NCBI GenBank assembly: GCA_016291995.1
Contig: JAEEZV010000020.1
Span: forward strand, 1-22,565
Direction of reading: 5' to 3'
DNA length: 22,565 nucleotides
From: Caryophanales bacterium
Lineage (GTDB): Bacteria; Bacillota_I; Bacilli_A; RF39; UBA660
A program made the position numbers and the translations under genes. Below are positions 1 through 5,757 of the stretch, in pieces (within the stretch, counting starts at the first letter, position 1; each line of letters opens with the position of its first letter). The notes under the pieces were generated by a model. It had not been told where the DNA came from. It did no database searches and saw only the letters and a program-made list of their open reading frames with translations.

Positions 1-81
1 AGCTAAACCATTAATTTCTAGTAATTTTCTTGGTGCTACCATATAACCTTCCATTTTTTGATTAAATTTTTCAGTATTCAT
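1..81 (-). CDS. Unidentified protein, N-terminal 27 residues only
   Basis: The reading frame runs off the left edge of the window. Its ATG (79-81) follows a strong AAGGAGG site, and a TTGCCT/TAAAAT promoter lies just upstream, so the start is convincing. The 27 visible residues begin MNTEKFNQKMEGYMVAPRKL. They do not match the N-terminus of DnaB, which often follows rplI, and I do not recognise the family. Confidence 0.6.
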   Translation of the reverse strand, partial: MNTEKFNQKMEGYMVAPRKLLEINGLA

Positions 82-108
82 ATATACCTCCTTCAACCTT
101 ATAATATA

Positions 109-137
109 ATTTTAGCATTTTTATTGATTTTAGGCAA
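109..137 (-). promoter_or_regulatory. Promoter of the left-edge gene
   Basis: On the minus strand, TTGCCT (132-137) and TAAAAT (109-114) are 17 bp apart, with TGC in front of the -10 (extended -10). The -35 overlaps the last codons of the upstream 61-aa gene. Confidence 0.55.
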
Positions 138-315
138 CTTTTATTTTTTTAGCCATAATATCTTCATATAACTCTCTAGATACTGCAAAATGTGATGTTA
201 ATATGTCATATAATTTTCCTGGTATTTCAAGTATTTCAGGAAATAATTCTCTACATAGATGAGACATATTTTTACCATATTTTTTCTTAATATGTTTTAA
301 GCCATCAAACTCCAT
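130..315 (-). CDS. Small hypothetical protein, 61 aa
   Basis: A 61-residue basic protein beginning MEFDGLKHIKKKYGKN, starting at an ATG behind a GGGGGGA ribosome-binding site. The central part (LCRELFPEILEIPGKLYDIL, then a SRELYED segment) reads like compact alpha-helical protein sequence rather than noise. There is no signal peptide or membrane segment. It could be a complete small protein or the N-terminal remnant of a longer one that now ends at a TAA. I do not recognise a family and assign no function. It lies downstream of rplI, behind the rplI terminator, with no convincing promoter of its own. Confidence 0.5.
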   Translation of the reverse strand: MEFDGLKHIKKKYGKNMSHLCRELFPEILEIPGKLYDILTSHFAVSRELYEDIMAKKIKVA

Positions 316-370
316 TTTTATCCCCCCGGCGTAATGTAATAATACATATTTAAGATAAAGTAAAGTTTTT

Positions 371-397
371 TAAAAAAAAGCAAACTATGTTTGCTTA
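371..397 (-). terminator. Terminator of rplI
   Basis: A perfect stem AGCAAAC/GTTTGCT (379-385, 389-395) with loop TAT is followed on the minus strand by a run of T (372-378). The rplI stop codon (395-397) overlaps the hairpin. Confidence 0.8.
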
Positions 398-838
398 TTT
401 TTCTTTCAACATTATTTTTAATTCTGCTTCGACACTTTTATGAAGATTAATTTTAACAGTGTGTATTCCTAACATATTTAGTTGTGTATCTAACACTATT
501 TTCTTTTTATCGATAGTATAACCTAAAGAGGATAATTTTTCACTTATTTGTTTGGTAGAAATGTTACCAAAAACTTTACCATTTTTACCAGTGCTAACCT
601 CAAATACTAATTTTTCTTTAGTTAGTTTTTCCTTTATTTTATTGGCATCAGCAATATCTTTAGTTTCTTTTATCTTTCTTTCTTTAATATCATCATTTAG
701 TCTTTCTTGACTACCCTTAGTATATTTGACAGCATAACCATTTTTGATTAAGAAATTAGTAGCATATCCATCTGATACTTCTTTGATATCATCTACTTTT
801 CCTTGATTCTTTAAATCTTTTATAAATATTACTTTCAT
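395..838 (-). CDS. rplI: 50S ribosomal protein L9
   Basis: A 147-residue protein, the usual length for bacterial L9 (about 148-150). It binds 23S rRNA and bridges to neighbouring ribosomes. The N-terminal rRNA-binding domain is plain (MKVIFIKDLKNQGKVDD, then VSDGYATNFLIKNGYA at about 22-37). A long connecting helix rich in K/E follows, then a C-terminal domain containing GKNGKVFGNIS and the TIDKKKIVLD segment. The ATG sits behind a GGGAAGGG site. In many Bacilli rplI precedes dnaB; here it is followed by a 61-aa orphan and an unidentified gene. Upstream it is separated from rpsR by a membrane-protein gene and that gene's terminator, so it is probably transcribed on its own. Confidence 0.97.
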   Translation of the reverse strand: MKVIFIKDLKNQGKVDDIKEVSDGYATNFLIKNGYAVKYTKGSQERLNDDIKERKIKETKDIADANKIKEKLTKEKLVFEVSTGKNGKVFGNISTKQISEKLSSLGYTIDKKKIVLDTQLNMLGIHTVKINLHKSVEAELKIMLKEK

Positions 839-877
839 ATTATCCCTTCCCTTTCTAATTATAGCATAAATATACTG

Positions 878-904
878 AAAAAAGCACTATTGCTAGTACT
901 TTTA
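878..904 (-). terminator. Terminator of the 902-1390 membrane-protein gene
   Basis: The stem 880-888/895-903 has a 6-nt loop and a T run on the minus strand. The one non-Watson-Crick pair (885/898) is G-U in minus-strand RNA but C-A in plus-strand RNA, which fixes the direction. The stop codon (902-904) overlaps the 3' arm. Confidence 0.7.
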
Positions 905-1390
905 CATTATTGATCTAAAAAATGTGTCTCTATCTCCCGTTACTTTTTGATAATCTTTATCATCTATAGAAAGAATTTCTTCAGATAATTTTGATGTATC
1001 TATGGTATGTTTTTCGGTACTTTCTTCAACTGAATATTCTTCAGTCTCTACTTTTTCATAATGAACAGTTAGTTCATATTTAGATGTATCTGTTTTTGCA
1101 ATGGTTTCTATTTTTCCGGCAAGGCCAAATTCTGACCACATGATGTACTCGGAAAAAGTAAACTCAGTATCAGACTTTTTAGTAATGAATGCCCCACGGC
1201 AGTCACTTTCTCCTTCACACATTCCCCATTCTCCAGTGGCTTTTGATAGTACTTCTTCGTTGGTTTCTTCCACAATTTCTGGCTTTGGTTCCTCCTTGTG
1301 GGATAATTTTCCACTGCCAAGAATAAAACCTACTAATGCAAATACGATACAAAGTAAAATTACGATAATTATTGTTTTTTTATCTTTCAT
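902..1390 (-). CDS. Membrane-anchored extracytoplasmic protein, unknown function
   Basis: 162 residues. A short KDKK N-terminus leads into one hydrophobic helix (about 5-26), then an acidic linker (about 31-50, PKPEIVEETNEEV) and a predicted extracytoplasmic domain of about 110 residues. That domain opens with GEWGMCEGESDCRGAF, where C58 and C64 could form a disulfide, and continues with alternating strand-like segments. There is no lipobox at a signal-peptidase II position, so a retained membrane anchor is more likely than a lipoprotein. The ATG follows AAGGAGG. Its position between rpsR and rplI is unusual for this conserved ribosomal cluster. Its architecture resembles the proteins at 17714 and 19911 in this window. 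No family recognised. Confidence 0.75.
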   Translation of the reverse strand: MKDKKTIIIVILLCIVFALVGFILGSGKLSHKEEPKPEIVEETNEEVLSKATGEWGMCEGESDCRGAFITKKSDTEFTFSEYIMWSEFGLAGKIETIAKTDTSKYELTVHYEKVETEEYSVEESTEKHTIDTSKLSEEILSIDDKDYQKVTGDRDTFFRSIM

Positions 1391-1414
1391 ATAATCCTCC
1401 TTACTTTTATTATA

Positions 1415-1445
1415 TCAAAAAAATAAGCATTGAAAAGCTTATTTT
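1415..1445 (-). terminator. Terminator of the rpsF-ssb-rpsR operon
   Basis: A perfect 9-bp stem (1420-1428/1437-1445, AAAATAAGC against GCTTATTTT) has an 8-nt loop and a T run on the minus strand (1417-1423). The rpsR stop codon (1439-1441) lies inside the 3' arm. Confidence 0.8.
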
Positions 1446-1657
1446 GTTGTATATGGTATGAAGCCCATAAATCTTGCTAATTTAACTTGTTCAGCTACAT
1501 GTCTTTGGTGGCAAGCACAAGTACCAGTAAATCTTCTTGGTAATATTTTACCACTATCATTTATATATTTACTAATAACATTTATATCTTTATAATCAAC
1601 TGGCTTTCCTAAGCACATGTAACATACTTTTTTTCTTTTCTTACGAAATTCTGCCAT
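1439..1657 (-). CDS. rpsR: 30S ribosomal protein S18, zinc-binding type
   Basis: 72 residues of typical S18, which pairs with S6 on the platform of the 30S subunit. Diagnostic segments are VDYKDINVISKYI, GKILPRRFTGTCACHQRHV and VKLARFMGFIPY. It carries a CYMC pair near the N-terminus plus CACH in the middle, so it is the metal-binding (C+) form of S18; many Bacilli carry the cysteine-free form. Start choice: an ATG two codons upstream (1661-1663) lies only 1 nt from the AGGAGG (1665-1670), while the ATG at 1655-1657 is 7 nt away, so MAEFRKK is the better N-terminus. It follows ssb by about 15 nt as the last gene of the rpsF operon. Confidence 0.97.
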   Translation of the reverse strand: MAEFRKKRKKVCYMCLGKPVDYKDINVISKYINDSGKILPRRFTGTCACHQRHVAEQVKLARFMGFIPYTTK

Positions 1658-1672
1658 GTTCATTCCTCCTTT

Positions 1673-2134
1673 TTAGAAAGGTAAATCATTATCACTTATT
1701 TCTACTTGTTCTCCGAAGCTTGCGAATGGATCATCTTCAACTGATGTAGTTTGTGGTGCTTCTTCTTGAGTCTGATAATCAAATGGATTATCACTTTCTC
1801 TAGCTACACCTTTATTATCATTAGCTGAACCTAAAAATTCAACATTCGTAGCTACTACTTCAGTAACATAAGTCTTTTTACCTTCATTATTATCATAACT
1901 TCTCGTTTGAATTCTTCCTTCGACAGCAACCTGTCTGCCTTTAGCTAGATATTTTGAGACATTTTCAGCTTGTTTATCCCAAACAACAACATTGATGAAA
2001 TCAGTTTCTGCTTCTTTTCCTGGAGCAACTCTTCTTCCAACAGCAACGTTGATTTGGCATACTGCTGTACCAGAATTTGTATGTCTAAGTTCTGGATCTC
2101 TTGATAATCTACCTATTAAAAATACTTTATTCAT
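1673..2134 (-). CDS. ssb: Single-stranded DNA-binding protein
   Basis: 153 residues. An N-terminal OB fold covers about residues 1-105 (MNKVFLIGRLSRDPELRHT, then TDFINVVVWDKQAENVSKYL and KGRQVAVEGRIQTRSY). A low-complexity linker rich in E/Q/D follows, and the protein ends in the acidic tip DNDLPF, the conserved hexapeptide that docks replication and repair partners. It binds ssDNA as a homotetramer in this family. The start lies behind GGGAGGA. Lying between rpsF and rpsR is the standard Firmicutes arrangement, so it is co-expressed with the two ribosomal proteins from the rpsF promoter. Confidence 0.97.
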   Translation of the reverse strand: MNKVFLIGRLSRDPELRHTNSGTAVCQINVAVGRRVAPGKEAETDFINVVVWDKQAENVSKYLAKGRQVAVEGRIQTRSYDNNEGKKTYVTEVVATNVEFLGSANDNKGVARESDNPFDYQTQEEAPQTTSVEDDPFASFGEQVEISDNDLPF

Positions 2135-2143
2135 ATTTCCTCC

Positions 2144-2434
2144 CTACTTCTCAATATTTAGAACTAAATGTCTTACGATAGTTTCATCGATTGATGCAAT
2201 TCTATCAAATTCTTTAATAGCTTTATCACTATTTGAATCGACATTGTATAAGAAGTAGAAACCAGACTTGAATCCTTTGATTTCATATGCGAATTCTTTG
2301 CTGCCTAATTCTTTAGATAAAGTTATTACTGCTTTGTTATCAGTTAAAACTTTTTCTAATTTCTTAACTGTATCTTTAACAGCTTTTTCTTCTAAATCAG
2401 GTCTTACGATGAACATTATTTCATACTTTCTCAT
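2144..2434 (-). CDS. rpsF: 30S ribosomal protein S6
   Basis: 96 residues, the usual length. Recognisable S6 segments include MRKYEIMFIVRPDLEE, SKELGSKEFAYEIKGFKSGFYFLYNVD and the C-terminal RIASIDETIVRHLVLNIEK. It forms a heterodimer with S18 on the 30S platform. It is the first gene of the rpsF-ssb-rpsR operon; the ATG follows AAGGAGG (2441-2447). The stop is TAG and ssb begins about 10 nt later. The upstream leader can fold so that the AAGGAGG is paired, as expected for S6:S18 autoregulation. Confidence 0.97.
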   Translation of the reverse strand: MRKYEIMFIVRPDLEEKAVKDTVKKLEKVLTDNKAVITLSKELGSKEFAYEIKGFKSGFYFLYNVDSNSDKAIKEFDRIASIDETIVRHLVLNIEK

Positions 2435-2440
2435 AATACA

Positions 2441-2486
2441 CCTCCTTATGGTCTAATGCCCTTTTCAGGGAAGGAGCTTTCGCTCA
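2441..2486 (-). promoter_or_regulatory. Structured 5' leader of rpsF, possible S6:S18 autoregulatory element
   Basis: The leader is about 50 nt, against 10-20 nt at most other promoters here. Visible elements on the minus strand are: GAGC-GAAA-GCTC, a GNRA-capped hairpin (2474-2485); CTCCTT (2471-2476), complementary to the Shine-Dalgarno AAGGAG; and a CCC/GGG hairpin between them. The CTC is shared by the first hairpin and the SD-blocking pairing, so the two folds compete. S6:S18 leaders at this position are known in other bacteria; whether this fold matches their consensus was not tested. Confidence 0.5.
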
Positions 2487-2492
2487 GCAAGT

Positions 2493-2521
2493 ATTATAAC
2501 AAAATATATTTAAAAAAACAA
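2493..2521 (-). promoter_or_regulatory. Promoter of the rpsF operon
   Basis: TTGTTT (2516-2521) and TATAAT (2493-2498) are exactly 17 bp apart on the minus strand, with TGT before the -10 (extended -10). The inferred transcription start is near 2486. Confidence 0.8.
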
Positions 2522-2544
2522 GAAAAATAATACTTTTTTATGCA

Positions 2545-2790
2545 TTATTCATAATACTTGTCAATATTTGTTGGAACGTTATCATTTATGACCGTTTTAA
2601 TAATCTTTTCTTCTTGTTCTTGTGATACTTTTTTACCAGTCATATTAGATAATGTGGTTATTACTTCTTTTAATGTTTTTTCATCTTTCATATTACCATT
2701 TTGAAGTTTACTGGCAAGAGATAAAATGGTATCTTTATCAACATGAGTTTTATTTTCTACCTTTTTAAAAAAATTATCAGATAATTTCAT
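2545..2790 (-). CDS. SpoVIF-like small protein
   Basis: 81 residues starting MKLSDNFFKKVENKTHVDKD. The core (DTILSLASKLQNGNMKDEKT, then a TLSNMTGKKVSQEQEEKI segment) resembles the stage VI sporulation protein F family (SpoVIF/YjcC), small proteins linked to late spore maturation in Bacillus. The resemblance is from memory of the family pattern, not a search. A GTG two codons upstream (2794-2796) is too close to the GGAG; the ATG at 2788-2790 is 7 nt from it. It is monocistronic between rpsF and der, with its own promoter and an inverted repeat over the -10. If the assignment is right, the lineage sporulates or descends from spore formers. Confidence 0.6.
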   Translation of the reverse strand: MKLSDNFFKKVENKTHVDKDTILSLASKLQNGNMKDEKTLKEVITTLSNMTGKKVSQEQEEKIIKTVINDNVPTNIDKYYE

Positions 2791-2799
2791 GATCACTCT

Positions 2800-2819
2800 C
2801 CTACATAATTATATGTAGG
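2800..2819. repeat. 20-bp inverted repeat over the -10 and SD of the SpoVIF-like gene
   Basis: Perfect 8-bp arms CCTACATA (2800-2807) and TATGTAGG (2812-2819) are separated by 4 bp. The palindrome contains the TATAAT -10 box on the minus strand and its 3' arm runs into the Shine-Dalgarno region. It could be an operator. Confidence 0.6.
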
Positions 2820-2836
2820 TTAATTTTATTTGTGAA
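2808..2836 (-). promoter_or_regulatory. Promoter of the SpoVIF-like gene
   Basis: TTCACA (2831-2836) and TATAAT (2808-2813) are spaced by 17 bp on the minus strand. The -35 directly abuts the T run of the der terminator. The predicted leader is only about 14 nt and begins close to the Shine-Dalgarno site. Confidence 0.65.
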
Positions 2837-2861
2837 AAAAATGAATAGATAACTATTCATT
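2835..2861 (-). terminator. Terminator of the ysxC-der operon
   Basis: A perfect 9-bp stem AATGAATAG/CTATTCATT (2840-2848, 2853-2861) with loop ATAA is followed by a T run on the minus strand. It lies immediately beside the der stop codon. Confidence 0.8.
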
Positions 2862-4172
2862 TTATGTGTCTTCTCTTCTATTTTTAAATTCAAATTCTAT
2901 TGGTGTTCCTTCTAAGTCAAACGATTCTCTTATCTTGTTTTCAAGATATCTTTCATATGAGAAATGAACAAGGTTTTTACTATTGACACTAAACGTAAAT
3001 TTGGGTGGTTCAATTCCTTGTTGAGAGACAAAATATATTTTTAAACGTTTCCCTTTATAAGATGGTGGCTCATGTAATATAACAGCATCTCTTATAACAT
3101 TATTTAATACGCTCGTTTTGATTTCTTTACGAGAATTATCGTAAACCTTCTTGATTTCAGGCATCAATGTATGAATCCTCTTCTTAGTTTTAGCAGATAG
3201 AAAGACGATTGGAACGTATGATAAGAACTGAAATTCGGCACGCATCAATTTGGTGTACTCTGCAATAGTATCATCTTTTACAGTATCCCATTTATTTACT
3301 ACAAGAACCATTGGTTTTCCTGATTCAAGAGCATAACTAGCAATATGTTTATCATGTTCAATAATACCTTCTTCAGCATTTATAACAATAACGCATACGT
3401 TACTTCTTTCGATTGCTTTCATTGCTCTTAAAACACTGTATTTTTCAATATTTTCATAGATCTTGCCACTTTTTCTAATACCGGCAGTATCAATGATGGT
3501 ATATTCTTCTTTATCATAAGTAAATGGTGTATCGATAGCATCTCTCGTCGTACCGGCTACATTGGATACGATTACTTTTTCTTCACCTAAGACAGCATTT
3601 ACTAGACTGCTTTTTCCAACATTAGGTCTACCTATTACGCAGAATTTAATGCGGTTATCTTCTTCATCTACAGTATATTTATTAAAATCTTTGGTTACTT
3701 CATCCAATAGATCACTAATACCTAAGCCATGTTCACCGCTTACTGGAATGATATTGTCAAAGCCAAGTTCATAATAGTTATATATATCGTTTTTTCTCTT
3801 TTCATTATCAATTTTGTTGACAGCCACAATAATTCTTTTACCACTTTTTCTTAGCATATCTCTTATAGCAAAGTCATTTCTATTTAATTCTTCTTTGCCA
3901 TCTAAGATAAAGACAATAACGTCAGCTTCATCAATTGCAAGAGATGCTTGAGCAATAATTTCTTTATTGAAGTCTTCAAGTCCTAAATCAATACCACCAG
4001 TATCAATAAGATGAAATTTATAATCATTATATGTTACTTTGCTGTAGATCCTATCTCTTGTGACTCCTGGAGTATCTTCGATAATAGAAATCTTTTTACC
4101 AACAATCTTGTTGAAAATGGTAGATTTACCGACATTTGGTCTACCTACCAAGGCTACGGTTGGCATTTTCAT
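2862..4172 (-). CDS. der: Ribosome biogenesis GTPase Der (EngA)
   Basis: 436 residues with the diagnostic double GTPase layout of Der, which acts in 50S subunit assembly. First G domain: GRPNVGKS (10-17), DTGG (57-60), NKID (119-122). Second G domain: GRPNVGKS (181-188), DTAG (228-231), NKWD (293-296). A C-terminal KH-like domain runs from about residue 350 (PPSYKGKRLKIYFVSQQG) to the basic end KNRRED. Length is normal and no key residue is missing. The ATG follows AAGGAGG by 7 nt. It is the second gene of an operon with ysxC, which ends 12 nt upstream, pairing two ribosome-assembly GTPases. Confidence 0.98.
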   Translation of the reverse strand: MKMPTVALVGRPNVGKSTIFNKIVGKKISIIEDTPGVTRDRIYSKVTYNDYKFHLIDTGGIDLGLEDFNKEIIAQASLAIDEADVIVFILDGKEELNRNDFAIRDMLRKSGKRIIVAVNKIDNEKRKNDIYNYYELGFDNIIPVSGEHGLGISDLLDEVTKDFNKYTVDEEDNRIKFCVIGRPNVGKSSLVNAVLGEEKVIVSNVAGTTRDAIDTPFTYDKEEYTIIDTAGIRKSGKIYENIEKYSVLRAMKAIERSNVCVIVINAEEGIIEHDKHIASYALESGKPMVLVVNKWDTVKDDTIAEYTKLMRAEFQFLSYVPIVFLSAKTKKRIHTLMPEIKKVYDNSRKEIKTSVLNNVIRDAVILHEPPSYKGKRLKIYFVSQQGIEPPKFTFSVNSKNLVHFSYERYLENKIRESFDLEGTPIEFEFKNRREDT

Positions 4173-4184
4173 AATACCACCTCC

Positions 4185-4772
4185 TTATTTTATATCTAGA
4201 GTTTCCTCTATTCTGTTATATACTTCTTGTCTTCCTAGTTTTGTCACACTAGAAAATAGTAATAATTCTTTTGGCGTAATACCTAAGGATTTGGCTATTA
4301 AATTAGCTTGTTTGTTATGGGAATTCTTCCCTACTTTATCTACTTTTGTACATACTAATGTCACAGGAATATTATAATGTTGTAAGTAATTATACATCAT
4401 AATATCATCCTCTGTTGGTTTATGTCTAAAATCAATTAGCATAAATACCATTTTAAGAGTTTCTCTTTTTTCTAGGTATTCTTCCATAATTAAACCAAAC
4501 TTATTCTTTAATTGTTTACTAACCTTTGCATAACCATATCCTGGAGCATCTACAAGATAAAAATAATCATTTACTAAATAGAAATTTAGGGTTTGTGTTT
4601 TACCTGGAGTTGCTGAAGTTCTAGCAAAGTTTTTACGATTTATAATAGAATTAATAAAACTACTCTTCCCTACATTAGAACGACCTACGAGAAGATACTC
4701 TTCTTTTCCATCTGTTGGAAATTGGCTTTCTCTTACGGCAGAAATAGTTAATTCAACATCTAAAACTTTCAC
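4185..4772 (-). CDS. ysxC: Ribosome biogenesis GTP-binding protein YsxC/EngB
   Basis: 195 residues from a GTG start. EngB-family GTPases act in late 50S assembly. G1 is GRSNVGKS (30-37), G3 is DAPG (75-78, in YLVDAPGYGYAKVS), G4 is TKVD (142-145) and an SSVT-type G5 lies near 174. An in-frame ATG at 4815-4817 would add a hydrophobic 15-residue N-terminus, but the promoter -10 and -35 (4789-4817) lie inside that extension. The GTG at 4770-4772 follows GGTGAT and gives the family-like start MKVLDVELTISAVRESQFP. It is first in an operon with der. The predicted leader is about 10 nt. Confidence 0.95.
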   Translation of the reverse strand: MKVLDVELTISAVRESQFPTDGKEEYLLVGRSNVGKSSFINSIINRKNFARTSATPGKTQTLNFYLVNDYFYLVDAPGYGYAKVSKQLKNKFGLIMEEYLEKRETLKMVFMLIDFRHKPTEDDIMMYNYLQHYNIPVTLVCTKVDKVGKNSHNKQANLIAKSLGITPKELLLFSSVTKLGRQEVYNRIEETLDIK

Positions 4773-4788
4773 ATAAATCACCGTAATC

Positions 4789-4817
4789 ATTATAACAAAT
4801 AATTTCATTTTAAGCAA
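4789..4817 (-). promoter_or_regulatory. Promoter of ysxC-der
   Basis: TTGCTT (4812-4817) and TATAAT (4789-4794) are separated by 17 bp on the minus strand, with TGT before the -10. It overlaps the divergent promoter of the radical SAM gene. Confidence 0.75.
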
Positions 4818-4831
4818 ATATGTGTTAAAAT
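4804..4831 (+). promoter_or_regulatory. Promoter of the radical SAM gene
   Basis: TTCATT (4804-4809) and TAAAAT (4826-4831) are 16 bp apart, with TGT before the -10. The predicted start near 4838 leaves a leader of about 9 nt. The -35 is weak. Confidence 0.5.
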
Positions 4832-4846
4832 AATCGTGTGATTTAT

Positions 4847-5737
4847 ATGAACGAAATATTAAACAAATGTTTGCTGTGTCCTAGAAGATGCGGAGTTAAT
4901 AGAAATAAGGGCGAATTAGGTTTTTGTAGGGCAGGGGATAAGATTAAAATTGCTAAGGCATATCTCCATATGTGGGAAGAACCACCAATTACCGGCAAAA
5001 AGGGTAGTGGAACAATATTTTTTAGTAATTGTAATTTAAGATGTTTATTCTGCCAAAATTATGAGATTGGTGAAGATGGGATAGGTGTGGATATTTCTAT
5101 AGATAGATTTGCCGAAGTTTGCTTGGATTTACAGAAAAAAGGGGCTAGTAATATCAATTTGGTAACACCAACACATTATGTACCATTAATAATAGATGGG
5201 ATCAAACTTGCTAAAAAGATGGGATTAACAATACCAATAGTATATAATTCAAGTGGATATGAAACTGTTGATACAATTAAAATGTTGGATGGAATTATCG
5301 ATGTATACTTACCTGATTTTAAATATTTTTCTGATGAATATGCCATAAAATATTCTGGATGTAAGGATTATTTTAAGTATGCGAGTAATTCACTAAAAGA
5401 AATGGTAAGGCAAAAGCCTAAATGTGTGTTTGATAAAGATGGTACCATTCTAAGTGGGGTAGTAGTAAGGCATTTACTTATTCCAGATATGGAAGAAGAA
5501 TCTAAAAAAATATTAAAATACTTATATGATACATATAAGAATAAAATATATATTAGTATTATGAATCAATATACACCGGTTAGAAAATGCAAATATTCAG
5601 AATTAAATAGGGTAGTAGATGATAAAGTTTATGATGAAATAATTGATTATGCCTGGAATATAGGTATAAGAAAAGCCTTCATACAAGAAGGTGGTACGCA
5701 AAGTGAAAGTTTTATTCCTAAATGGGATTTTAAATAG
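4847..5737 (+). CDS. Radical SAM protein, PflX/pyruvate formate-lyase activase-related
   Basis: 296 residues. The radical SAM cluster motif CX3CX2C is C62, C66, C69 (NCNLRCLFCQ), which should hold the 4Fe-4S cluster that cleaves S-adenosylmethionine. An additional N-terminal set, C8, C11, C15 and C27 (CLLCPRRCGVNRN, then GFCRAG), fits the PflX-like subfamily of PFL-activase-related proteins, whose substrate is unknown to me. The motif GTIFFSNCNLRC and LVTPTHYVP are typical. No glycyl-radical enzyme is encoded nearby, so a specific activase role cannot be assigned. The ATG at 4847 is preferred to a GTG at 4838 because GTGAT then serves as the Shine-Dalgarno site. It is monocistronic and divergent from ysxC. 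Confidence 0.88.
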   Translation: MNEILNKCLLCPRRCGVNRNKGELGFCRAGDKIKIAKAYLHMWEEPPITGKKGSGTIFFSNCNLRCLFCQNYEIGEDGIGVDISIDRFAEVCLDLQKKGASNINLVTPTHYVPLIIDGIKLAKKMGLTIPIVYNSSGYETVDTIKMLDGIIDVYLPDFKYFSDEYAIKYSGCKDYFKYASNSLKEMVRQKPKCVFDKDGTILSGVVVRHLLIPDMEEESKKILKYLYDTYKNKIYISIMNQYTPVRKCKYSELNRVVDDKVYDEIIDYAWNIGIRKAFIQEGGTQSESFIPKWDFK

Positions 5738-5757
5738 CAACTATTCGTTGCTTTTTA
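5736..5757 (+). terminator. Shared terminator between convergent genes
   Basis: The stem AGCAAC/GTTGCT (5736-5741, 5747-5752) with a 5-nt loop is followed by CTTTTTA on the plus strand. It touches the stop codons of both converging genes. The T run is strong only in the plus direction. Confidence 0.75.

Noticed and set aside
1101..1394. Plus-strand reading frame of 97 codons
   Set aside because: It is antisense to the anchored-protein gene at 902-1390, with no ribosome-binding site or recognisable protein sequence.
4773..4817. A hydrophobic 15-residue N-terminus on YsxC that could be read as a signal or membrane anchor
   Set aside because: The promoter -35 and -10 lie inside this stretch, and the GTG at 4770-4772 behind GGTGAT gives the normal family N-terminus.
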